DNA of 64,000 bases from Thalassia testudinum (lineage: Eukaryota > Streptophyta > Magnoliopsida > Alismatales > Hydrocharitaceae): NCBI GenBank assembly GCA_037157565.1, contig JAZHRO010000013.1, positions 112,730,001 through 112,794,000 on the forward strand. Direction: 5' to 3'. Numbering within the stretch: position 1 is the first letter of the stretch; each line of letters opens with the position of its first letter. The position numbers and the translations under genes were made by a program. The notes beneath the pieces were generated by a model. It saw only the letters and a program-made list of their open reading frames with translations. It had not been told where the DNA came from and did no database searches. Shown in pieces: positions 1 to 9,822 of this stretch.

Positions 1-114
1 TTCGACCTAAGGCTCACCTCGAGCTTTCGTTATAAATTTATATAGTAGCGGATTTTTATGCACTATTACAATGGGTTTTCAACTAAAATCTTTTTGTGTA
101 CAAAATCTCGTTCA
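1..114 (+). repeat. 3' end of an LTR (LTR-C), cut by the window edge
   Basis: This is the last part of an LTR. It aligns by eye with the end of LTR-B (about 4365-4477): both have CTCACCTCGAG, then a GTTATAAATTT box, then GCACTA. It appears to end in TTCA at 114. The DNA after it is gypsy integrase coding sequence, not a primer-binding site, so this is the right end of an LTR or nested element sitting in E0. The bases CCAGA at 115-119 could be one copy of a 5-bp target duplication. The other copy would lie left of the window. Confidence 0.7.
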
Positions 115-786
115 CCAGATAGATAGCATCCTATCGTTCTGCCATGACCAGGTGTAGGTGGTCACTTCTCTACCAAAAAGGCTGTTGCTAAAGTCTTGCA
201 GAGTAGTTAATATTGTCCCATAATCTTCAAAGATGCACACAATTATTAGGGCATGTTCACGATATCAATCTCTTGGCAGTATTGGTCACCAAGACATGAT
301 GCCCTTGAACCTGATTCTAGTGTGCGAGGTCATTAACATATGGGGCATTGACTTTATGGGATCTTTTCCTATTTCTCATGGCTTTGACTACATCATATTA
401 GTTGTGGATTATGTATCAAAATGGATTGAAGACATCCCCTCCAGAACAAATGATCATAGAGTTGTGACACAATTTATTCAAGATTATATCTTCTTTCATT
501 TTGGGGTACCAAAACCCATAATTAGTGATTGAGGGTCTCATTTCAGAAACACACACTTTCATTCCCTATTACAGAAGTATAGGGTGACACATAAGATTGC
601 AGCACCTTATCACCCTTAGACTAATGGACTAACTGAATTGTCCAATCAGGAGATCAAGAAAATTTTGCAGACTACTATTAGATGTGATAAAAAAGAGTGG
701 TCTTCCCGCCTTTCTGATGTTCGTGGGCATATAGGATAGCTAACAAAACCCCATTAGGCATGTGTCCTTTTAGATTGGTATATGGG
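115..786 (+). pseudogene. Ty3/gypsy (Athila-like) integrase, N-terminal part, element E0
   Basis: This is a fragment of a retrotransposon integrase, the enzyme that inserts element cDNA into the genome. A degenerate zinc-binding region (SFCHDQV followed in another frame by GGHFST) lies at about 135-190. The catalytic core follows: first Asp in WGIDFMG (about 340-360), second Asp in IISD (about 519-530), and the YHP...TNG..E region at about 605-660. It is dead: there is a frameshift near 165, a TGA directly after the second catalytic Asp (531-533), and a TAG at 617-619. Reading stops at FRLVYG (about 766-786), where LTR-A begins. The missing rest of the protein resumes 18.7 kb away at 19543. 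The upstream gag, RT and RNase H are not in the window. Confidence 0.9.
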
Positions 787-2301
787 TGATGTAGACACAT
801 TTACTTATCGTAAATTGCCAATTTATGCATGTTCCTAAGTGCATAGATGCATTTGACATTGTAAATAATGCATAGCATTCATCACATTGCATTTAGGATA
901 ACTTATGTAAATTGTCTATTAATTCACATATTATTGTGGCCAGGAGAGAAGGTGATATATTTCGGAGCTTCAGATGAAGAATCAAAGCATACAAATGGAT
1001 CCGGATCTATGATCGTAGCCCATCAGTGTGAAAATCGGTTCGATTTGACATCGTAGCATCCTCTACAAGCATCTAAAGATGGACGTATCTTCATCCAATA
1101 GCCCTATGCGTCAAGGCCACCGACCATTCTTTAAAGAGCCATCAATGTACACTGTGGACCATTGGATCTTCATCCAACAACCCTATGGCACCTTCCCACA
1201 TCTAAAGAGATCGCCAATTTTAGATCTCGATTGATGGATCTCCATCCAATGGTCGAGATCTCACGCAGCCACACTCCCTACCCTTAACATGAGTTCGAAA
1301 CCTACCATTGCCTCTAATTCATAACAGTAGTGAGGCAGTTGATTAGAGTCACTTGATCGCGAACGGGTGGTAGTGAATGTGACACGTGGCAGTGCGGATC
1401 TTTATGAATGTGCTTGGGTGTGAAACGAGCAATCACATATTCTTGAGGCGTGATTTGTGAGCACACATGTGGCGTAATCATGGCCTCTCATATTGGCTCT
1501 GACGGTGGAGATTAGCCTTACGCAATGCAGCAGCACACGCATATTTGCACGATGCACGGGTGCATGCCTTGTGCGCAACCATCAATGCTGAGAATGACCA
1601 AATCATTTGCCACATTCTTCCATTCACCTATAAATAACCCCATAGCCCCCATTCTTCCCATTGATCTCTTCCTCTTCTTCCTACACCTCCAAAGCTCTGA
1701 GGAGCTAGTCCCGAGCTCGGGATGCTCCTCTAGAGTAGAAAAGTAAAAATATTTTCCCACTTCTCACCACCTTCATGAAGCATCCTGTGGACGTCCTCTC
1801 ACCCCGATCCGGAAGTAGATCCTCACCAGGACGTTGTCCTACCCCGCCCTCCATCCGCCGGCTTCGTTCTTCTTCGTCTAGCCTCTCACCACCTTCATCC
1901 AGGCATCGTCAAAGCGAGTCATCCTCCAAGCAGCCGTTGAGGGTGATTCTTCTCACCTCTCTCTATCTTTTATTCACTTTCTAAGGTAGTTTTAATTTCT
2001 TACTTGTAGCAAACTCTGGTTAAATATATATTGATGTTCTCTCTCTCTCTCTCATTTTACAAATAGATTAGCTAGATATTATCGATGTGATCTCCTACCT
2101 TATAACATACCCAAAAAAATACAAAAGATAAAAACACCAAAAAAATAAATAAATGCAAAGGAAAATTTGCAAAACCAAATGTTAGCCTTCCCATGATTGA
2201 CTTGGGGCTCACCTCAAGCTTCGGTTATAAATTTTATTTGGTAGCAAGGTTTCAACATATACTACGATGCATATTTTCCACGCTCAGTTTCTCGCCGACC
2301 A
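787..2301 (+). repeat. 5' LTR of E1 (LTR-A)
   Basis: This is a 1515-bp LTR running from TGATGTAGAC to GACCA, followed by TTT and a primer-binding site. A CACGTG core lies at 1383-1388 and a TATA box (TATAAATAA) at 1629-1637. A CT-rich leader follows, with a CT microsatellite at about 2039-2053. A box-B-like GAGTTCGAAACC lies at about 1291-1302. Compared with A', a stretch of roughly 60 bp just upstream, which carries the box-A-like sequence, is missing. ORFs here show no protein similarity and are treated as chance. Confidence 0.92.
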
Positions 2302-2304
2302 TTT

Positions 2305-2322
2305 TGGCACCGTTGCCAGGGA
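2305..2322 (+). other. Primer-binding site of E1 (tRNA-Asp type)
   Basis: TGGCACCGTTGCCAGGGA is three bases after the LTR end. It is a two-change version of the tRNA-Asp-complementary site in E4 (TGGCGCCGTTGCCGGGGA). The first minus-strand cDNA would be primed here. Confidence 0.9.
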
Positions 2323-3050
2323 GGCAATGCTTTTTGATTTTTTCCTGCATTTTCCGTCTTACCAACTTTTTAGGTCACTTTTCTCCTTTCTTTCTCTAAT
2401 TACAGGTACCCTTCCAAGGCGAGCTAAAGTGGAATAGATCGGAGAAAAGTGTGTTTAGAAGGTTCTGTAAGTGTATTCCCCCATTCTCCACACCCTAGAT
2501 TTCATTTTGCCATAGTAATAAATCAAACCCAAATTGACTTAGGTGCTTACATAAACCCTAGGTTAGAAATTGGTTGTTTAATTATCACTCCACCCACCTC
2601 ACCCCCTGCATACATATATATATATATAAATTCTTTATCTAAATGTGGGATATAAATAAAAATTTACACACCTCACACACCCATAATTTCTCATCCTAAG
2701 GTGCACAATCACTTAAAATCTACCACTTAACTGGGATCTGACCTATGGTCTCGATGTACTTCAACTAAATACATATAAGTGAGTAGAAACCTAGATAGGT
2801 TAAATATTTTTGTGTGCCTTAGCTAACTAATGCAACAGGCTAATTTATTGATTTATTTGGGCTGTACCATTTAAGATAAAAGTGATTCATTCAGTAGCTT
2901 ACTCTCTAGGGTTGATTTTTAGGGTTGGACCACGCACTCCACATTATTTTTTATTTTTAAAGGAATATACCTACACACATGTTTTCAAAACTTGGACTGT
3001 TCCATTGAACCTTGATTGAATATAGTTAAAGATTAAACCCTAAATGCTAC
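2323..3050 (+). other. Leader of E1, truncated by LTR-B
   Basis: This is an untranslated leader with no credible ORF. It aligns by eye with 4499-5210 after LTR-B and with the leader of D: GGTACCCTTCC near the start, then the TTTTTAAAGGAATAT and ACTTGGA stretches near the end. It stops after AAATGCTAC, exactly where LTR-B begins. The equivalent place in the second leader reads AAAGCTACCAAAC, so B interrupts the leader here. Confidence 0.8.
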
Positions 3051-4477
3051 TGATGAGGACACATTTAATTATGCTAAACTTCCTATTTATGCATGTTCCT
3101 AAGCTTAGACATGCATTTCCTGTTATAAATATTGCATAACATGCATCATTCTATATTTAGAGTAGTTTGTATCAATTTTAGGTTAATTACGCCCTTTTAT
3201 GTCTAGGAGAGAAGGAGATTTAATTTGGAGCCTCAGATTGATGATCCAACCATATGGATCAGATTAGGACGACTATCGAAGTCCAATGCCTCCATAATCA
3301 TCTTGATCGGAGTCCCATAGCACCTTATGCAGTCCGAGAAAGATCAACGGCCAAGGGACTAGGTGATGCACTTTGAAGGTTCAAATTACAAATCCAACCA
3401 CAAGGATGGATTTGAGTCGATGATCGTAGCCCAACAATGCGAAAATCAACTCAATCTGAGTTCTGTAGTAACCCTACGAAGGAAAGAAGATAGACAGCCT
3501 AGATTGTGCCACGTGGCGCTATCTAGGTCTCTCATGGTCACGTACACACTAGTGCACGTGTGCAGCGCATGGGCACTCATTGCAGCGGGTGCGTGGAAGT
3601 AGCAAACGCGCGCGATAGCGCAATGCGTGTAGTGCGTGGAGGATGCGAGCACCAGCGGGTGCATACGACACGGGCGTGCAGAGCGCATGCACGAGTGCTG
3701 CGCGTGGGGTGCGTGAGCTGGAGCTTTAGCGACTGTTGCAACAGATGTTCAACGATGTTTATGGCTGTCACTAAATGTCCTATGTACGAAATGGATCCTT
3801 TCCTCCATTATAAAAGGACCCCTACCCCTCCCATTCTTCATCTCTTCCTTTCTCTCCTTCACCACCTCCAAGGCTTTAGGGTGAGCTTGTCCCAAGCCCG
3901 AGATGCTCCTCTAGAGTAGAAACCCAAAATATTTTCCCACCTCTCACCCCCACTTGTGGAGCATCTCGTGGTTGTCCTCTCATGAGTTTCCGGAGGAAGA
4001 TCCTCACCGTGACGCCATCCTGCCCCATCTTCTAGCTTCCCACCACCCTCATCTAGGTGACGTCAGAGTAAGTCATCCTCCAAGTGACCATCGAGGGGGA
4101 CTCTTCTCAACCCATTCTATCTTTTACTGCTTTCTAGTGTAGCTTTTTGCTTTCATATTTGTAGCAAACATTGTTTAGCTAAATATTGATATTCTCTCTC
4201 TCTCTCTTACTTTGCAAGTAGATTAGCTAGATAATTATGTTGTTAGCCTAATCTCTTGTCTTACAAAAATTCCAAAAAAATAACAAAAGTTAAAAAACAA
4301 TAAAAGCAAATAAAATCGAAGCGCAAATTTCACAAAACCAAACGTTTGCCTCCCTGTGTTCCACCCAGGACTCACCTCGAGTTTTGGTTATAAATTTTAT
4401 CTAGTTAGTGGATTTCTATGCACTACGACGACGGGTTTCCAACTTAGATCTTTTCGCGTATGAAATCGCTCTCATCA
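3051..4477 (+). repeat. LTR-B, internal LTR inside E1
   Basis: This is a 1427-bp LTR starting TGATGAGGAC and ending CTCATCA, followed by TTT and its own primer-binding site. CACGTG lies at 3510-3515 and a TATA box (TATAAAAG) at 3809-3816. A CT run lies at about 4193-4207. Between the G-box and the TATA box is a CpG-rich, GTGCG-rich block (about 3540-3720). It belongs to a different subfamily from LTR-A but to the same one as LTR-C. No matching 3' LTR follows: the body downstream ends at LTR-A'. Confidence 0.9.
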
Positions 4478-4480
4478 TTT

Positions 4481-4498
4481 TGGCACCGTTGCCAGGGA
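4481..4498 (+). other. Primer-binding site after LTR-B
   Basis: TGGCACCGTTGCCAGGGA, identical to the E1 site at 2305, again three bases after the LTR end. Confidence 0.9.
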
Positions 4499-5705
4499 GG
4501 CAATGCTCTTTGGTTTTTCTTGCATTGTCCTGCCTTACTTAACTTTTATCTCACTTTTTTTTCTGATTTTACTATGATTGCAGGTACTTTTCTGAGGTGT
4601 GCCAAAGCGGTTAGATCAGAGAAAATTGTAGTTGGAAGGTTATGTAAGTGTATCCCCACCACCCCCGCCCTAGATTTCATTTCACCACACTAATAAGTCA
4701 AACCCAAATCAACTTAGGTGCTTGCATAAACCCTTGGTTAGATCTTGGTTGCTCGATTGTCACTTCACCTCACCTCACCCACCTGCATAAATTAAAAAAA
4801 AAAATACTCTTCTTCCGTGGGATTTAACTGAAAGCTGCACACATAGCTCCCACAAATTCTCATCCAAAGGTGCACAATCACCCTGATTCTACCACTTAAC
4901 TAGAATCTAACTTGTGGATCTAGTACACCTTCACTCAACACACAAATAAGTGAGTAGAAAATTTGAATAGGTTAAACAGTTGTGTGCCTTAACTAAGTGG
5001 TGCAACAGGCCAATTGAATGAGCTGTTTGGACCGCACCACTGAAGATAAAAGTGATTCATCAATGGCTTACCCTATAGGGTTGATTTTTAGGGCTAAACC
5101 AGGCACTCCACATTTTTTTTTTTATTTTTAAAGGAATATATCATCACTAATGCTTGCAAAACTTGGAATGTTTAACTAAACTTGATTGAACAAACTTAAA
5201 TATTAAACCGTAAAAAGCTACCAAACAAGGTTAAACCCTAAAAGGCACATCATCACATAACCTTTTTTGCAAACCCTAGTTGTGCACGCACACACATATT
5301 AACTGATCATTAAGGGTACAACCCATCAAAAGGGCCCATCACATTTCAAGAGCATGATCATCCTAAGCATAACTAAAATTGAGTAGACATTGGCCTTAAG
5401 GATTAACTCGCTCTTTAGGACTCCAACTACTATTCCATCTGATGTCTAGCTAGGGGAGTAGCATCAAACGACCACAGTTGGGGAGTATCAAAGGAACCGA
5501 AGGTGCAAACCAAAGGAAGAACCTTCTCCCCAACCCCTCCCTCAAACTGGGTGGATTGAACAGATAGAAGTAGATCAAATCATTTCTTTCATCTAAAGAT
5601 GGGTCCTGGGAATCTGTAGGTCTTTAGGCTACCTACCTAAGGACAACTTTGGTTGATTGTACTGCAGGGCACCTTTCTCTCCTCTATTTTCCCTCTTGTT
5701 TCACC
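4499..5705 (+). other. Leader after LTR-B
   Basis: This is an untranslated leader homologous to those of E4 (28699-30015) and D (46862-48098). It has no credible ORF. The most conserved block is about 5435-5610, beginning TGATGTCTAGCTAGGGGAG and carrying the paired stem described separately. That conservation between elements with different coding regions points to an RNA function such as packaging or dimerisation. This function is inferred. Confidence 0.75.
5477..5534 (+). promoter_or_regulatory. Conserved leader stem-loop (candidate packaging signal)
   Basis: GTTGGGG (5477-5483) can pair with CCCCAAC (5528-5534). A small inner hairpin, GAAG-AAC-CTTC, lies just before the 3' arm. The same structure occurs in E4 and D with changed but still pairing bases. 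Confidence 0.6.
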
Positions 5706-6021
5706 ACGTATCCTTCCACATCCTACACACATTTCCAATTCTACCCTCCTACCACTACTTATCCTCAAGATTATTACTATCCCGACTGGACTTATGATTA
5801 CTCATTCACCAACTGGGATAACTTTGATTGGGGATATGAATCCAGACCTCAGTGTCCAGGGCCGAACCCTAGACAACAAGACTATGGCCATTATCCTTCT
5901 CACGCCTACAATGATTATAGATCTCCACCCTTTGATGACCAACCTAAATCTACAATCAAGAAGGATATGATGATTATAACTCTTACCCTCCCCAAGATTA
6001 TGCTGAGTGTAGGTCACTGCC
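5706..6021 (+). pseudogene. Tyr/Pro-rich ORF fragment of the non-autonomous family
   Basis: This is the 5' part of the one ORF shared by the B/E1 body and D. It is rich in Tyr, Pro, Asp, Asn and Trp, with pieces such as YPPTTTYP, NWDNFDWGYE and YNDYRSPPFD. By comparison with D (MYPSTSYTHF at 48099) the start codon here has become ACG at 5706. Homology to D ends near 6021 (GTAGGTCACTGCC), where foreign DNA begins. It resumes at about 9045, with about 970 bp of D's equivalent missing. I see no Gag core, zinc knuckle or protease. The family is unrecognised. A structural or Gag-like role is only a guess from its position after the leader. Confidence 0.65.
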
Positions 6022-6347
6022 AAGGTTTTAAAGGATTATGCAAGTTGTGAGTTAGATTCAAGAGACAAGCAAATCCTAACTGCAAAATGCTTTTGGGTCA
6101 TTTGATTAACAATGAGTTAATTTGTGAATTTTTGAAGGATACACTAATCTCGATTCATCTAATTTTCGAATCTAAAGAAGAATCTTGATATTTTATCTAT
6201 AACAAATCCCATGCCTTTCAAGTTTTTAATCAACCAAACTCTCGTAATCTTATTCTCTTCAAAAGAAAAAAAAATTAGTTTTTCCAAAAATCCATTTTGT
6301 GAAAATAGTTTTGCTAAGAGACCAGCGAAAGATAAGCATGGGGGAGT
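6022..6347 (+). mobile_element. 3' internal end of another LTR element
   Basis: This noncoding stretch ends in GATAAGCATGGGGGAG, a polypurine tract of the family type, directly before an LTR start at 6348. It is the 3' tail of a third element joined to the Tyr-rich ORF fragment. There is no recognisable 5' partner nearby, so the junction at about 6022 is a breakpoint, not a clean insertion. Confidence 0.55.
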
Positions 6348-7118
6348 GATAAATGCCAATTTATCCTCATTCTTATGCCCTAAAGTAGATCTAGATCTTA
6401 GGGTTTTAACTCCACAAATGGGTTTTCGAGCTGCATTTAGGAATTTACTTTGGATAAGCATGCATTATATCTTATTGACTTTTTGATGAGTTTGTTTGAG
6501 TGTCAAGGATAAGCAGAGAGTCAAATCCCATATGCCTTGGCACTCAGGATGGTAGAAGATGAAGAAGAAGCTCCATTCAGCTGGATCCCAACTAGATCCA
6601 ACTCATCCCAACTAGATCCTAGCTCATTTTAGCTGGATCAGCTCATCCCTAGCTCCATTCAGCTCACCTCAACTAAATGGTAGCTCAAGCTAGTTCACCT
6701 TAGCTCCATTTTGCTCACCTCAGCTGGATGGCAGCTCAAACTACCTCAAGATAGTTGATCCTAGCTCCAATCTAGTTCCTCCAACTTAGAAGAGTTCACT
6801 GGATGCTCAACCTGACTAGGACTAGCTAGACCTAGTCAGCTGAAGAAGTCATCAGCCAGCTCAAGGCAGCTCAAGTCTAGCTCCCGAAGACCTAACTCAG
6901 CTCAACTTGGTTGAGCTGAGCTACTTGACCTAAGGTAGCTACTCTAGCTAGCTAGGTACTCTCCAGGATGACCAGACCTATCTCACCTCAGCTCAGATTA
7001 GAAGAATCCAGCACCGATTAGCTTGGCTTAGCTACTAGCAAAGAACTAGCTAGCTATGCTAGCTACTGAGCTCTACTTCAGCTCCCATCAGCAGACATCA
7101 ACTCTAGTGCAGCTCTGA
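6348..7118 (+). repeat. LTR-J, left part, with AGCT-rich region
   Basis: It starts TGATAAATGCC right after a polypurine tract, so it should be the start of a 3' LTR. It lacks the G-box and TATA arrangement of the other LTRs. Most of it (about 6560-7110) is a degenerate AGCT/CAGCTC-rich tract. The right end is unclear because a minus-strand LTR-like sequence begins at about 7119. Confidence 0.5.
6560..7110. repeat. Degenerate short repeat rich in AGCT (AGCTCA, AGCTGGATC, CTAGCT)
   Basis: AGCT recurs every few bases over about 550 bp, in units such as AGCTCATCCC, CAGCTGGAT and GCTAGCTA, without a fixed period. AGCT is its own reverse complement, so the tract can pair with itself on either strand. 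It has no coding potential. Confidence 0.7.
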
Positions 7119-8010
7119 TGCAGGAAATATGTGGTTTGTTAATTGATGTAATTAGTGTCATTGCAATGGTAAATCCGCAATCAAACTTTTACAATTTATA
7201 TACCTAGATAGTGGAGTATCTAGGGTCATCCAAGGAGGCCAATTTGTTAGGCACAAAAAATGGTTCTCTCTCTCGCCTCTCAAATCAACACATCTCTTTT
7301 TTCGTATTTTGATTGATATTGTTTTTAGGGTTTTCAGAAACAATCAGGTTTTGTGATGGGAAGATTAATTGCACTAAACCTATGCCTAAGTAACAAAATG
7401 AAACCCTGTCTTCTAAGCTCACTCTAGGCAAGTACGCCTAGGGTAATTAGAAGAAGAGAGTGTGGTGTGCATTACATTAATAAGAGAAGAAAAACACACT
7501 AAATTAAAACATCAACTTGGAAGGCAAAGGGCACTTGTATTACTCGCAAAGTTGATTATAGGTAGAGGAATGCTTCTACAAAAAAGAAGATGTAAACTAA
7601 ACTAGCTAATACAAGATAAAATAAGTAAAGAAGAGTAGGGATCCTATGGTAGAGCTTTGGATAGCCTTGCTCCAAGTGCAGATGCTCCCATACTTAAAAA
7701 GGCTTCTCTTTGGCTTCTTCAAGTAGTCCTTGAAGCTTTCTCCTCCAAGGTGGGCGTCAACCACCTTGCTCCTCCTCAATGCCTGGCTATCTCCCCTTTA
7801 TGAAGAAGATCTCCTCCTTGGCATGGCATAAGGGAGTGGAAGAAGAGGAAGAAGGCACCAAGGGGGCGAGTAGGTTGCCCCCCTTGATCTTATTCTCTCC
7901 TTCTTCCTTGGCATTGAGAATGGGTGGATTAATGGTGGACCTAACTTAAGGAGAAGATATCAATATGGTGATGGTTAGATAGGGTATAAATAGGAAGGGA
8001 GAAGGGGTAG
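7119..8010 (-). repeat. LTR-K, minus-strand LTR fragment (boundaries approximate)
   Basis: Read on the minus strand, it ends like other LTRs here: a GCCTCC..GATGACCC stretch, a GGTATATAAATT box, then the terminus near 7119. A TATA-like TATTTATA lies at about 7982-7990 (minus) and a pyrimidine-rich leader follows. I found no second copy or target duplication, so both limits are uncertain. Confidence 0.45.
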
Positions 8011-9036
8011 TTGGCGTGGATTGAGTGGAGGGCAAAATGTAAGCACCTTTGTTTTAATGCACCAAAATTATATTTACTACTACACTAATATTTCAGGACC
8101 ATCTCGGATCAAAGCTTCCCTTTTGGATCAAGTTCAGATGGTTGCTGATTTATGTCTTTTACTTTTTTGTTTGAGTCTAGGATATTGTTGTAAGGAACCT
8201 CAAAAATAAAACTCAAATGATTTTTCATGCTTCTTTGAAAACTAGTTTTTAGGGTTATTGATCAACCAATTTTTCCTCTTAATCAACCAAAATTGATTGA
8301 TCGACCAGCTAAATTAATTAATTGATCAAACCAATCCTTTTTAGAAAGTTGATTAAAATCCTATTGATCGACCAACCAAGCTAATTAATCGACCAATTAG
8401 TGATCGATTAAATAACGTAATTGATCAACCAAATAGCCTTTTGATCAACCAATATACCTTAATTGATCGACTAATTTAACTTCCTTTTTAGGCCAACTTT
8501 TAGTATAAATAGAGTCATATGCAGCTCTTTCGAATAATCAACTTTTAATAGAAATACCCTCAAAAAGATCAGAGCTTCCTGTGCTTCTTTCAAGTGTTTG
8601 TACGTTTCGCTATTCACGTCATTCAAAGCACGTCGTTTCGAATATCTAATAAAATCTTGGTTTGACTTTTTTATTGGGGTTCCATAGATATATTTATTGT
8701 TATTCAATATTGTTATTTTAATTAACGGATTCCAAGGTGTTGGAAAGATCCTTATTGTTGTTGTTATTGTTGTTCCCTTCAGGCTAAAAAGAAAAGTAGT
8801 TTGTATGAGGTTGTGCCACCCTCGTTCAAGTGGTACGATAGTGGATTGACTAGCCTTGACTAGTCAGGAAAATCCTAAGCTGAGAGGCTTAGGTAGTGGT
8901 TTTCACCTGGTTTAGGTTTCCACTCTAAATCCAGGTGTAAATTATACTTGACTTGTTGTGAATTCATTCTTATCTTTACTATGTGATAAAGGTGATACTA
9001 TTCACCCCTCCCCTCTAGTATACATTCGATTCACAA
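8011..9036 (+). repeat. LTR-L, copia-type LTR fragment (boundaries approximate)
   Basis: The right end, TATTCACCCCTCCCCTCTAG (9000-9019) followed by TATACATTCGATTCACA, is the usual tail of a plant Ty1/copia LTR. A plus-strand TATA box (TATAAATAGAG) lies at about 8503. The left limit may be TGTTGTAAGG near 8186. No copia coding DNA is attached, so it is a solo or truncated LTR. Confidence 0.5.
8263..8475. repeat. Degenerate tandem repeat of ATTGATCRACCAA
   Basis: At least ten variants of TTGATC(A/G)ACCAA occur at irregular spacing in the U3 of LTR-L, directly upstream of its TATA box. The unit contains TGATCA-like inverted symmetry. It may be an enhancer-like repeat, but its function is unknown. 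Confidence 0.65.
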
Positions 9037-9298
9037 GAAAACCCTCAGTATGGATCTAAGGGTTCCTATTTGCCTCAAACCACCTACTTTCTACCATGAT
9101 CATTATGATATTTTTGATTCTGAGGATGTGAAACCTAAATATTGGATAATGGACTATCTTCTTGAGTTGAATTCCATTCGGGCAAACATTCCTATTTGCT
9201 TTGATCTCCCTTTCGTCCACACATTTATATTTAGGACAAACTCGGCCTCACAAGCAAAAATAGATTCAGTTCTGGCTAATTTTCATCAAGAACCTTAG
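9037..9298 (+). pseudogene. C-terminal part of the non-autonomous family ORF
   Basis: This continues the ORF begun at 5706. It matches D at 49396-49700: DLRVP..LKPPTF, then DIF, then a FHQEP/FIQNL-type end. The reading frame here (to 9298) is open for 83 codons. It has no known domain, no protease or RT motif and no zinc finger. What it does is unknown. Its conservation in two elements suggests the ORF was once translated. Confidence 0.6.
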
Positions 9299-9822
9299 AA
9301 CCACACGACTCTAGGGCTTAGGTCTGCATCACAATCATGTGTACATCTATGGATATCTTCTTAATTTCTCCTTTGTTTGTATATTCTGCCTAGCTGAAGG
9401 CAATAAACTTAGCACGTGTGTATATTCCACTTCTTCTCAGAGCTAATCTAATCTATCACAAAATTTAGGTGATATTCTGTTTATTCTACCCTTTTCATGT
9501 CTTTATTTTTATAATGAGGACATTACATCAGTTAGACATGGGGGGTGAAAACTTAATCCTAAAATTATTTTGTTAGCTCCATAAAATTTCTTTTATGTTC
9601 TTTATTTCAAAAAAAGGAAAAAAATAAAAATCCAAAAAGACAAAAAATTAGAGAACTAAGAGAAGAGAACTTAGGAATTAGGAGTTGCTAACTTTAGGAA
9701 ATTATATGATAGAACCTAAACACTTAGACTCTTCAGGTCTTCAGGCTTAATTAGCCCAGATGTCAACTAAAATGTGAACTTATTTCTCAAGTCCTCGCCA
9801 TATTAATTTTATTTTAACTTGG
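9299..9822 (+). other. 3' noncoding region, first part, with internal polypurine-like motif
   Basis: Homologous to E4 35353-35760 and D 49810-50230. AATGAGGACATT followed by GACATGGGGGGTGA (9534-9547) resembles the true polypurine tract but lies about 1.3 kb upstream of it once insert Y is removed. The last five bases, CTTGG (9818-9822), are the left target duplication of Y. No ORF. Confidence 0.7.

Noticed and set aside
5706..6021. Host gene encoding a Tyr-rich protein
   Set aside because: The same ORF occurs between leader and 3' noncoding DNA in element D, so it belongs to the retrotransposon.
8263..8475. CRISPR-like or satellite array
   Set aside because: Repeat units are degenerate, irregularly spaced and inside an LTR, with no unique spacers. 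The genome is plant.
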